From Vitellaria paradoxa (lineage: Eukaryota > Streptophyta > Magnoliopsida > Ericales > Sapotaceae), in NCBI GenBank assembly GCA_019916065.1, contig CM034236.1, positions 55,518,690-55,582,689 of the forward strand: a stretch of DNA of 64,000 nucleotides, written 5' to 3'. The position numbers and the translations under genes were made by a program. Shown piece by piece: positions 12,774-22,966 of this stretch. Every line of letters starts with the position of its first letter. The first letter of the stretch is position 1. Under the pieces are notes generated by a model. That model saw nothing but the letters and a program-made list of their open reading frames with translations, did no database searches and had not been told where the DNA came from.

Positions 12774-15700
12774 TTAGGAATCCCCAGAAGCGATCGTCCT
12801 TGCAGAGGAAGTCTCACCCAAAGAGACAGATGCCAATGAAGAAGCCCAAACTCGTGCACGCTGAGCTCTATTATGGAAGTTTCTGGTTTTACACAGCTTC
12901 AGCTTGCTCCAAACCCTCTTCACATCAATCAGGTGGAGAACACGACCCAAAAGCTGCCTTGACTCTCCAAAGATCCCCACATTTAGATGTGGTACGCAGC
13001 CAAACCACAAAACCCTCAAGCGAGATATTATCTCTGGGAAGAAATATAGGAGTACCCTTAAGATTATGAACAGTACTGAGAAAACTAGGTAGGGTTCCCT
13101 CCTCAATATCTCCTTCACAGATTTTTCCTTCCAAGGGTTGAGTATAATATTGCCGCTTTCAGCATACTTCCCTTGATCTTCAGTCAAATCCACTTCTGGG
13201 TCAAGTCCTGAAACAGAAACAAGGACAAAGGATCAAGCCATGATTTCATTTTACCCCGTCAGATCTCCTCCAATCCCAATATTCTGCAGTCATTAGGAAA
13301 ATAGAAGCTGACACGAGGAATACAGAATGGAAACAGTTTACAAACCCATGATTAATTTGGATGTTAAAATGCTCTGAAGAATAAACATTCTATTGATGTA
13401 CAAATTATTAAAAAGGGGCTCCCCAACAGACTCATAGTCAATAAACTAATTTATTTAAAAGAACTACCTGTAGCTCTCTTATAGAAGCATACAAAGGATT
13501 GGATGTCTTTTGGGCCATGATATTGTGCCCTTGTCGTCCCGTTAACCAATAGTATTGAGGGGAGGCTATGAATTCCATATCTTGAAAGAACACTGCAGAT
13601 ATGACACAAAAACAAGTAAGCAGGTTTTATGAGACTATCCAAATTACTGATGTAAATAGCAGGGTATTGACATGTACTATCTCATTCCATTTCTTCTCTC
13701 TCTTCCTTTAATAGACTGCTTTTGAGATCACCAAGGCATATTATAAGTTAAATAAATAACTGGCTGGCTTGAAAATAAAACCCAAGAACCCATCTGCTCA
13801 TGGGCATTGAATACAAAGAAGCTTCCTCGCTCATAAATAAAATAAAATAAAATTTTCACAATAAAAAATTTGAGGGTTTTATCCCGAGTCTTGAAAGCTT
13901 CCAAGATCCGTAAAGCCCACTCAATTGGCAAGGAAATGGAATCCTGGTGCTCTACCAAAAGGCAGAGGCTTTTTTTCACAAATAACAGTGAAACTATTTT
14001 TTCTTTATTTTAGCAATAAAGATAGGCACCTTCTCATATTGGAGGTGATCCAAAAAAAGCCAGGATTAATCAAAAAAAGCATGTACTGTCAAAATTGATA
14101 CAGGATGTGGACACGACAAGATGTGCTTTATACAGGCAAAAAATAAAAATTGAACACCAGTGTAGTTAAGCCACAAGACTATTTATTCTTAGCTAGAAAA
14201 ACAAGCATCCTTTTGAATCCGCTTTCCAAAGGATTAAAATAAACAATAAAAATGATTAAATTTAGCCTCAGACACAAAAACTGATAACGGCCCACTTCAC
14301 AAGCATTCCAATCCACATTCCCGGCCAACATAATGACTTAAGCATAATCTGATCCTTCTGAATAAGAAAATAATGATAAAAAGGAATACAACAGTATAAA
14401 CCGCACCTTGGCATGACTGAAGATTGCTCAACCATTACATGTTTGATTTGAGGAAACATTATACTGAGGGCAGCAAATTTGGTTTGAATGGCATTTGAGA
14501 AGGGGCACCAGGAGGCGTAGAATAAAACAGCAGTATGCATATTTGACTGACTAGAGCTCAAAGCTCTGTTAAGGGATTCCCCATCCATCTTCAAAGATAG
14601 CAAAAAATCAAATGAGAAGGCAAATAAATAATTAGACAAAATTAATCAAGAAAAATGCGCAAGTTGTCGTGAATTTCAAGCAATTCATGAGCAAATTTTA
14701 GATCCGTGATACAAATGTGAATGTTATCAAGAAGTTCATGCCATTTCAATCATGAAGATTGTTTTAACTACTACAATTGCCAAAGATCATCTGGCCTTAA
14801 TATGGAGTGGATGTAGCATAGGAATAGATAGAATAGGAAACCTTGAACAGGTTTCAAATGAAAAAGGGGTATCTACTATCAATTAGTCTTATTTTGTTGC
14901 TTCCAGATCTTGGGATGCAGCACAAAGAGCCTTCAGAAGTAACCTTCCAGATCTAGGCAGCAACCTTAAATAAAGTCTTCATAATCAACCATTTAGCATA
15001 TAAAGCGGATAGAAGTGCACCAATTGTCAATAAATTGAGGAAACATTGGTTAAAATAGTTTGGCAATAGACACTAGAGACCGACTTATGTGACAACTCAG
15101 TGGGATAATGGCATCTAAATAATGGGTGATGCAATAAGATGGGGTAGAAATAGTAAAGAAAAATATGAGTCGATGTAATTTACCGGAGGGAAATGGCCCC
15201 TATACAAGCCAAATGAAGGGAAAAAATCCATTTAATCAACCCCTTTTAGTTAGAAAAAGGATGAGTTGAGTTGTAGAATCAATCATTTGACATTTTGATA
15301 CAGGGATATGCATGCTCAGTGTGCAAAAAAGAACAAAAGCGTGAGAACTGCTGGTTCATTATTTTATCAGCTCCCAAAATCAAGTTGGTGGGGGGAGTTT
15401 GAAATTGGTGTATTAGCTTCGTGACTCAAATTGCCAAAGGCAATCATTTCACTCAAACACGTTTAGGAAGAAACATATATACATATCTCTAACAATTAAA
15501 AATACCCTAAACCCTAAATTAATTCAACAGAAAAGGTCAGAACCCTAAAACAAATTTTGGTAATGCAGAGATAGGAAAAGGACAAATCAACCCTCTTTAA
15601 AAGTATGTCAATCAAAAATTACCAGAATAAAAGCCTAAAAAGTTTATGTACTTAACCCCACCCCCCCCCCACCCACCCCAAATTATTAAAAAAAAATCGA

Positions 15701-16097
15701 TGTTATTTACTAGGAGGAAAATTTTTTATGAAAAAAGCAAAATAACTCCTTTATTTTATTTTATTTTTGGTCAGAAGAAAAACTAGGACCTAATACGGAA
15801 AAATCAACAGCATCACATGCAATTAATACGAGGAAAAACAAGAAAATGATGAAAACGAATTAAAATGAAAAGAGTAATTCAATGGAAATTGAAGCCACAA
15901 ACCTGAATAGGCGAAGATGGAGAGATCGTAACGGGGCATCGAAATTGTAGATCGTCAATAAAGGTACTGGATTGAAGACGACACGTGGATGTAGATACAG
16001 ACGAGGCCGCCGCTGCCGACGATGAAGCTACATATCCAATCGAAGATGCCGCCGTGAACATACACAAAAATACAATATAATTCATCGATGTCGCCAT
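12774..16097 (-). CDS. APRL: 5'-adenylylsulfate reductase-like (APRL) protein
   Basis: APRL proteins are plant secretory-pathway membrane proteins with a thioredoxin-like fold. They resemble the C-terminal domain of APS reductase but lack its reductase domain, and their function is not settled. Exons are 16097-15903, 14588-14407, 13592-13468 and 13207-12774, together 936 nt and 311 residues, matching the family's roughly 290-310. The start is the ATG at 16097: the reading frame continues upstream only through a GTG. Residues 1-20 form a signal peptide. The thioredoxin-like domain has VLFYASWCPFS, where the usual WCxxC is reduced to one cysteine as is typical of APRLs, followed by FPQIKHVMVEQSSVMPS, RYGIHSLPSILLVNG and the cis-Pro region. 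Near residue 200 a hydrophobic segment (YLVFSVLFIILRVLLYFF) is a membrane span, followed by a basic, Ser-rich tail. Intron 1 carries a telobox-like ACCCTAAACCCTAAA at about 15507. Confidence 0.92.
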
Positions 16098-16138
16098 AAA
16101 ATTTCCAAATAAAAAATTCACAGATCAACTATAGAACC

Positions 16139-16141
<3 letters not shown>

Positions 16142-16169
<28 letters not shown>
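16142..16169. repeat. (CT)n microsatellite in APRL 5' UTR
   Basis: A run of about 14 CT units, read as GA on the gene strand, lies 45 bp upstream of the APRL start codon and is therefore probably in its 5' UTR or core promoter. GA/CT tracts there are common in plants and can bind BPC/GAGA factors. Whether this one does is inference. Confidence 0.8.
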
Positions 16170-16329
16170 AAAAGCCTCAGCCTTCCGGTGCACAAACAAA
16201 ATTCGATCTTTTCTATTCTCTCTCCTCTCACCAAACCAGCTTTCGCAAGCTTCTGCCCGATGAGCCCACTCTCTTCGTCTTCGAGCAGTTTTGATAAATC
16301 CTGTCTGACGGACCGTTGATTCAATCACC

Positions 16330-17548
16330 CGTTCGGTAGATATTCAATACGTGATCTGTTTTTTTTTTTAGATTTTTTTTTTAGATTTTTTGTTTTGTTT
16401 TTTTGGGGGGGGGGGGGGGTTGATGCCTCTTTGCCCTTTTTTTTTTTTTCCTAAATAGCCCTCCGCCCTTTTGGAGCAAAGAATTTTTTACAAATTTTTG
16501 AAAAATTACTTACTTTTTTATTTTACAATATAAATTATAAACTTATAATTTATTTCATTATATCTCATTTTTTATCATTACATCTTTATAATATAACAGC
16601 CTCTTTATTACGTCAATTAAATTATTTAATAAATTCAATATATGCTAATTTAATTAATAAAAATTAATTATATTATCTAAATATGAATTATAATATCTCA
16701 TGGACATTGACAGGGCTCTTTCGTTTTTCTAAAATTTGGGCACTTTAACATCAACAAAAATTTTACTTCGTCTTCATCAATTGATGCCATTCTATAGATT
16801 GAAAGAATAGAGTTTGGATTAATTTAAATAGAAGTGCCCTTACTATTTTTTTTTTTGAAGAAAAGAAATATAATTTTAATTAAAAATTAAACTACTGTTC
16901 AAATTAAAAAAATGAGAGAGTTCTTACCTGAACTCATATTTTATATGTTTAATTTTTATTAATTAGATTTACATATACTAAACTTTTAAAATGAATTATC
17001 ATTATATTAACCAGGTGAGACTAAATAATAGCTAATGTTTGAAAGTATTTTTTTATATAATATATAATTTTAGACGTAATGTTTTTGTATTTCAATAGAA
17101 GTTAATGCTTTTCATTTTTTTTTTTTTGGGTATTTTTTTATAAACATGATTTTTAAAAAAAAAAATCAACTTTTTAACAAAAAATTAATAAAGACAGAAA
17201 ATAACAATAAGAAAATTCTAAAAATATCTCTTTAGTACATTTTTATATTTTTAAGTATTTTTATACTATACTTCTTTTAAAAAATGTTATTAACATTCTT
17301 AAACATTTTCAAAATGTTATGATAGTTTTACTAGAGAAAATATTTTAATATATATAAAGATTTACCAAAATAGTATTGAATTTTTAAAAATTATTAGTAT
17401 AAGCTCCATTTGGGTAGTCAGGAATTTCAAATTAATAGATTTAAGATTAAATTTAATTAAAATATAAATGAAATTGTCAATTTACAAAATAATAAAAAAA
17501 CGGATGTTTTCTAATTACTACAACTAAAATAATGGTGGTGGCACTTCA
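16330..17548. other. Intergenic, no gene seen
   Basis: AT-rich DNA with a T8-G15 homopolymer junction ending at 16419 and a stretch at about 16480-16610 that resembles the AT-rich small-TIR repeat seen near 63.73-63.88 kb. No gene features. Confidence 0.55.
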
Positions 17549-17639
17549 ATTTTTTTTTTTTAGATAAGAGGGATGGGAGAACCCGGACAATGAGCGAGCT
17601 GATAATGGTGCTCTGCCACTTGAGTTACAGCCTCGCCCA
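17549..17639 (-). mobile_element. Short tRNA-derived SINE with target duplication
   Basis: On the minus strand the segment starts TGGGCGAGGCTGTAACTC, contains an A-box-like TAACTCAAGTGG and a B-box-like GGGTTCTCCCATCCC, and ends in a run of A. It is flanked by near-identical 10-mers: TGGCACTTCA (17539-17548) and TGGCACTCCA (17640-17649). A poly-A end plus target duplication shows retroposition. At 91 bp it is little more than a tRNA-like body with a tail. Confidence 0.7.
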
Positions 17640-17649
17640 TGGCACTCCA

Positions 17650-20275
17650 TTTTAAAATAGGGATTACCACAATAAATTTCAAATAATTACTTTTTTTAAT
17701 AATAATTTTGAATTTATCATGTTAAATTATTTAAATATTTAATGAAATCTCTATCTTGATTAATAAAGTTATATTTAATAATTTTTCTTAAATAATTTTC
17801 AATTTCATGAATACAAATTTGGTCTAATAAACTAGAGAATTTCAATTTTTTCTTTTTTTTTTTAACTTTGGTGGAATAAATATCTTCTTAAATAATTAGC
17901 ACCAAATTTATAAATACAAATATAGCCTAAAAGACTAAAGTATTTGAACAAAAAAAAAGAAAGAAAAAATTAGCACCAAATTTGTTGATTTCACTTTCAT
18001 GAATACAAACTTGGTCTAATAAACTAGAGAATTTCAATTTTTTTTTTTTTTAACTTTGGTGGAACAAATATCTCTTAAATAAAGATTCTTTGTAACCACA
18101 CATTTTAAGTTTCTGTAATTTGTAATGACACTATGAAAAATACTGAAATTGAAAATCACAATTACTTTCTACTTATTTTAATCCAAGCCATGTTGAAGTT
18201 TCCATTCTCATTTTTTAGTGGGTTCGAGCATGCTTGTTGTATATGATTTTATCTAGTCTCACAAATATAAATTTAGTCTATGTGCTTATTTTAAAACCGA
18301 CTGCATGTAAAAGCGTAAATTATATGTAAGAAACATGATTATATATATATATATATATATATATGGTCAGAAGAAGAGGAAGTAAAACAATTATTTTTAA
18401 TACTATATTAAGAAAATAAGCGTTTCAAAGAATCGCTCTGGTAAGAATCCCGAATAAAATTTTAGTGTGTGTATATATATACATATACATAAAAACTACT
18501 CTAAAAAAATAAAAGGTTGCTTATGGAATTCTAAGAAAACAAGCACTATATCATTTAGAAACTCATAATAAATATCGAAGCCAAATAAATAATGCTCAAG
18601 TTAATATTTTGATCTGCAGCTCATAATAAATATTGCAACCTCTCTCTCTCTCTTACTCACACACGAAGAGAGAGACTTGGGTATTGCATTAAGCAAATTG
18701 ATATACAAGCTACTTTCGAAGATGCTTCAGACCTAACATTTCTGGTCATTATTTAACTCTATTTCAACTGGCCTATTTAAAGCCTGCTTGATACAGTTTT
18801 AGTCCTCTAATCAACGATGCAAGTAGATAAACCTGGCACAGAAATAAATCAAGAAAGAAAGGGAGATTCACAAGATTGGAACAAGAAGGGATGAGAGTTC
18901 AAGCATAAGATTTGCCTCAAGGGGAAATTGAAGTTTTACAGGAGGTGTCAAAGCTTAACTAGTTGCAACATCAGGCTTGGCAAAGGTCCAGATGAAGGTT
19001 TAATCATTTGTCTGATGCGAGTACATTGCAAGCTAAGGGTAAACCACAAGCATAACAAGAAGTCAGAACATAAGATGTTGAATAGAAAGTGTTTTAGAGG
19101 ACTTTCAATGGATGGTAAATTTTTATCAAGTCCTTAGACCTCAACAGAAGGCAAATGCAATGCAAATGTTATACAGAATGCCCCTCTGTAGCCCCGGTGC
19201 ATCCAAACACTTAAAAAGGATACATTTCATTGGCCGTATTGGTGATGGGAGATGAGTAATAATACCAGATAATATATGGTATCAGGTATACTATGAGACT
19301 ATTTTCGTAGCACTTGGTTCACGGGATATGGAATGGAATGGTATAACATGAGCATTTTCTTACTGCTTTTTTGATGAACACACGGAATTTCCTCTGGAAC
19401 AAAAGTTCCAATTTAATAAAAAAGCACCCTCATGCAGAGTTTACCTGCAGAGGTAAATGGCAAGTCAATGGCAAGGCTCGTGGACCTCCCCCTTAAGCCT
19501 GGTCTGGTCACAAAGTGGTCATCAAAGGCAGTGGCGTGGCCCGGACAAGAAGGGGGAACTTTAACTGAGTGGCCACGACTAGAAATTCTTTAAGGTAACA
19601 ATGGCCAGGGTTCCACATCAACAATGTCTTCTTTCTCTCTCTATACTAGTCCTCACCCAATAACAGTCTGCCATCTACAGCACCAGCAGCCATATGCAAG
19701 TACAACTTCCTCACTCCTCAGGTTGGACACTGGCACATAGGTACCTCTGGAATGATCAGAATGTATTGCAGTCATCCAAGTTCAACAGAGTCGTCCAAAC
19801 TTTGACTGACAGGTAGTGGGAAGAATAAATAGTTTGGGAAGAATGAATTGATGAATTTTTTCAAATTTCACAGGACAGGACATTCCTGGGATTCATATAG
19901 ATTTTAAGATAAGAACCTATATCATTCACCAAACCGCTTCATTTGCTTCTGACATCGAACCTTTCTACTCTTACAGATATTGAGCGGTAGGAATTGTCAT
20001 AAACGATCTTAATATCAGCAGTGGTAACAAGTGGATGTGTGGATCTGAAGTTACAGTGCACTAATATTAAGTGTCAATAACAAACTTCGAAGAATGACTA
20101 TATGATTCTTTATGAGATTGTGTGCAACTAACAAGCAAACAAATAATGATAATAAAGCTAAGCTACCAGACAACACAATGGGTACAAAGTCCCATGCATA
20201 TATCGCAAGCTAAAGCTCAAATAAAGAAGGGAGTGAGCAAGCCTTTTTCAAGCAGGAAACGTGCAAGCCTGTGAG
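17650..20275. other. Intergenic, AT-rich then more complex, no gene seen
   Basis: The first part (to about 18.7 kb) is AT-rich with a (TA)n run at 18339-18364 and a partial internal repeat: the block around 17805-17880 recurs at about 17990-18075. From 18.9 to 20.2 kb the composition is less extreme, but I find no domain, splice-supported frame or repeat ends. Part of it may be the 3' flank of the gene ending at 20642. Confidence 0.5.
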
Positions 20276-20279
20276 GAAG

Positions 20280-20435
20280 AAAGTACCTTTTTAAGGTAGG
20301 AGTCAGCGCCCATGCCGAAAGTGAAGAAGCTTTCCTCTCCTTTCAGTCGAGCATGCCCGACCTTTAGCACATCCCTTCCCGAAGTGGAAGTAGGGGAAAG
20401 GCTTCGCGCCTACCTTGAGAAGGAAGGATAAAGCT
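20280..20435. other. GC-rich island, possible organelle-derived or foldback DNA
   Basis: About 150 bp that are much more GC-rich than the surroundings. AAGGTAGGAG near the left edge and CGCCTACCTT near the right edge are roughly inverted. The texture (AAGTGAAGAAGCTTTCC, CTTCCCGAAGTGGAAGTAGG) reminds me of plant mitochondrial spacer DNA, but I cannot confirm that without a search. Confidence 0.3.
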
Positions 20436-20641
20436 TATTTGCAAAAAAGTTACATCACAAACCCAAAATTTACAAGAAGCTTAAAAATAAATGAACTGAA
20501 GTTAATTTGCTAGTTCAAGCTGCAGTACATTTTTGTTATCAAATGCATTACCGGTTCCCGACCTTCCAACTTACCTCTGTTATAGAAATACATGTGTTGT
20601 ATCATTCCCCAACAACTACAACCCTCTGTAGCTTTGGAGCC

Positions 20642-22672
20642 TCAAAACTGCTTTCTTTTGCTCCTAAATATCTTGTCTTTTTTCACATAAACATAAAAGA
20701 CAGCGAAGAAAACTACTGCAGACATTGAAGCTGATGCCCATGGAAAAGGAGGGTCCTTGAAACAAACAAGTGATGCCTCAAGTTCTTGGGATGCATGGTA
20801 AACAAGAGAGTGGATGGCATACAGATCATGATCTGAAGATCTGGTGAAATACAAGGCCATCTCAAAATCCAACCGTGACAGGGCTGAAACTGCTTTATCC
20901 AGCTTGTATTTGAATAGGTTCCACCTTTGAATAAATTCAGTACGTTGAGTGGGTTTAAGAACCTTTCTATCCCCACCATGTGCTGCTATGGATTCAAGTA
21001 CATCAATGGCACTAGTAATACTGTTATTCAATGATGTCAGGAGGACATTCCTCCTAGCTGCATCCTTCTGGACAAAAGACAGTGAGGAAATTTCAGAGAA
21101 CGGCCCGAATGGAGTTTGCCCAACACTCCATGTATAATCCACCAAAGTGTTGTTATGCCTAGGGCTCCACAAGAGATGAGTAGGTGAAACTCCCCACATA
21201 CTTTGTAAAATTGAACCCACAAGTGGTCTCTCAAGCTCCCGAGTTTGTGTAAACACATGACGGCCATTGCAACTGTAATCACTCACAGTCTGAGTATTCT
21301 TTGTCCTGACTGCCACAACCATATCTTTAAATGCAACAGATTGGTGATACCGATCAAGCAACAATATTGAACTGTAGTCCAAATCAAAAACATAAACAGG
21401 TAGAACCCTCCCAAAATCCTCCTCTGGAAACCCTGCCAACCTCCTGAATTCTTCAGCTGATTCTGACAATATCTGATGCAATCTCTTTGAATCCAAGTAC
21501 TCACTAACAATCAAGGTATAGTTATCAAACAAATACCTAGAAGTATAGGAAGTAATCGCCCTCGAAATAGCAAACGAACAAATTGAGCACTTTGCATAGC
21601 TAACCTCATAATTCTTAAAGCTCAATGATTGATCAGCCAACAACAACCCACCATCATTAACCTCATCCATGAAGGTCCTCTCAATTGATTTCCAGTCCAT
21701 ACCATTTGTATCCTTACCATCAGATCCATATATATGTATGAACTGTACTATCAATGAATTCTCGAAAGGAACAGGAATTCTCAAAGAGGGCACAAGAAGT
21801 ACCTGATAAGCACTCCAAACAAGAGAAGCCAAGTCTGCAAGCAACGCCTTCTGAGCCTTGGGTCGACCGTGCAATGCTGCTAATGGATGGAACTCGCCCC
21901 TCGGCAACACCCCATCGCCGGACAACGCCGGCCCGTAATCAACCGGCCCGGCGGCCAAATCAATCCACAAGTACCGATCTTTCCCGGTCCAAATGCTCCC
22001 CAAGCATCTCGTGAACGCAGGCGATGACTCGCCAAAGCCGTAATTGTATGCATAGGGCTTCGATTGAGGGCCCAAATTGAGCAAATATACGTGAACCCCG
22101 TGAACGGGCTTCTCTTTTTCGAAGTCTTGTCTGATGATGTGATCAACTACGGAGTACGGGACAGAAAGGAGAGGAGATCGGAGGGACGACGAGGTTTTGG
22201 AGAGCTCGGATCGGAGGGTATCGGAAAGGAGAGTGGAAAGAGAAGAGGTGGCGAGAGAGACATCGAGATGGAGGGAATGAGTGAGGGCGAGGTTGTGGTA
22301 CTGATCAGCGAAAGGCGTGATGACGTGGAAGTGATCGGAGGAGACGGCGGCGGAGAGGAAGGATTGGAGGTGGGACGGGGCTGTAGAGGGGAAAGAGGAG
22401 CCAACGAGTTTGACGGTAACTGGAACGGAGAGCTGGAGGGAGAGGAGGGAGGAGACAGTGGGTGGGAGGTGGGAAAGAGAGAGGGCTTTCTTGAGGGATG
22501 AGGAGAGAGAGAGAAAGGAATCGTTGGTTGCCTGTGGGTCGTGCCGGACTTGTTGGTTCAGGAAGGAGTCAAGCCCCAGGATCGGGGCAGAAGTGGCGGT
22601 GATTGGGAGGGTTGTAGTGAGGAGGAGGAGGAGGAGGGCGGCGGCGGCGGCGGCGGCGAAGGAGGAGGGCAT
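20642..22672 (-). CDS. Plant type I membrane protein, function unknown
   Basis: A single-exon gene of 676 residues. I believe it belongs to the uncharacterised Arabidopsis AT3G28720 family, related to the larger SPOT1/AT5G58100; this is recognition and was not searched. The first in-frame ATG is at 22672: the frame runs further upstream only through a TTG codon. Residues 1-28 form a signal peptide with a polyalanine run encoded by a GCC repeat (22637-22657). The long lumenal part has several Asn-x-Ser/Thr sites (e.g. NYT, NNS) and scattered cysteines. One membrane span (about 645-661, MSAVVFFAVFYVYV) precedes a short basic tail ending KRKQF, which fits the KxKxx ER-retrieval signal, so residence in the ER or early secretory pathway is likely. 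A hAT element lies 294 bp upstream of the start codon. Existence of the gene is near certain; its biochemical role is unknown. Confidence 0.88.
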   Translation of the reverse strand: MPSSFAAAAAAALLLLLLTTTLPITATSAPILGLDSFLNQQVRHDPQATNDSFLSLSSSLKKALSLSHLPPTVSSLLSLQLSVPVTVKLVGSSFPSTAPSHLQSFLSAAVSSDHFHVITPFADQYHNLALTHSLHLDVSLATSSLSTLLSDTLRSELSKTSSSLRSPLLSVPYSVVDHIIRQDFEKEKPVHGVHVYLLNLGPQSKPYAYNYGFGESSPAFTRCLGSIWTGKDRYLWIDLAAGPVDYGPALSGDGVLPRGEFHPLAALHGRPKAQKALLADLASLVWSAYQVLLVPSLRIPVPFENSLIVQFIHIYGSDGKDTNGMDWKSIERTFMDEVNDGGLLLADQSLSFKNYEVSYAKCSICSFAISRAITSYTSRYLFDNYTLIVSEYLDSKRLHQILSESAEEFRRLAGFPEEDFGRVLPVYVFDLDYSSILLLDRYHQSVAFKDMVVAVRTKNTQTVSDYSCNGRHVFTQTRELERPLVGSILQSMWGVSPTHLLWSPRHNNTLVDYTWSVGQTPFGPFSEISSLSFVQKDAARRNVLLTSLNNSITSAIDVLESIAAHGGDRKVLKPTQRTEFIQRWNLFKYKLDKAVSALSRLDFEMALYFTRSSDHDLYAIHSLVYHASQELEASLVCFKDPPFPWASASMSAVVFFAVFYVYVKKDKIFRSKRKQF
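22637..22657. repeat. Trinucleotide repeat encoding polyalanine
   Basis: Seven consecutive GCG units (GCC on the gene strand) encode the alanine run in the signal peptide of the gene on the minus strand. Length changes here would alter the hydrophobic core of the signal peptide without shifting the frame. Confidence 0.75.
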
Positions 22673-22966
22673 TTTTTTGGGACGAGGGCAACGGATTGGA
22701 GAAGTCCAGTGGTCAGTTAACGGAGCTGCTGTTTGGGAGTAGACTCGGGAGGAGTCGTCGATGCAAGAGGTCAAAAATTGTTCCTGTTTAGGAGTCTGCT
22801 TCTCCCAGTCTCACCCTCTCAAGTGTAGCCAAATTCACATTGCCAAACAATGGTTACACTGGCGTCGCCAAACAAAGGTTACGATGTTCCATGTATGTAT
22901 GTCTCGACCTTTTATTTCAGTATGTGCAAATTTATTTCAAATTAAATTATTATTCTCTCTCACACG

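Noticed and set aside
12713..13134. Plus-strand and second minus-strand frames across the APRL last exon
   Set aside because: Alternative frames of a well-supported exon whose own frame matches APRL and closes in phase.
22064..22742. Overlapping plus-strand frames rich in Glu, Gly and Arg
   Set aside because: They are the antisense of the Ser/Leu-rich N-terminal coding region of the minus-strand membrane protein gene, so they are shadows.
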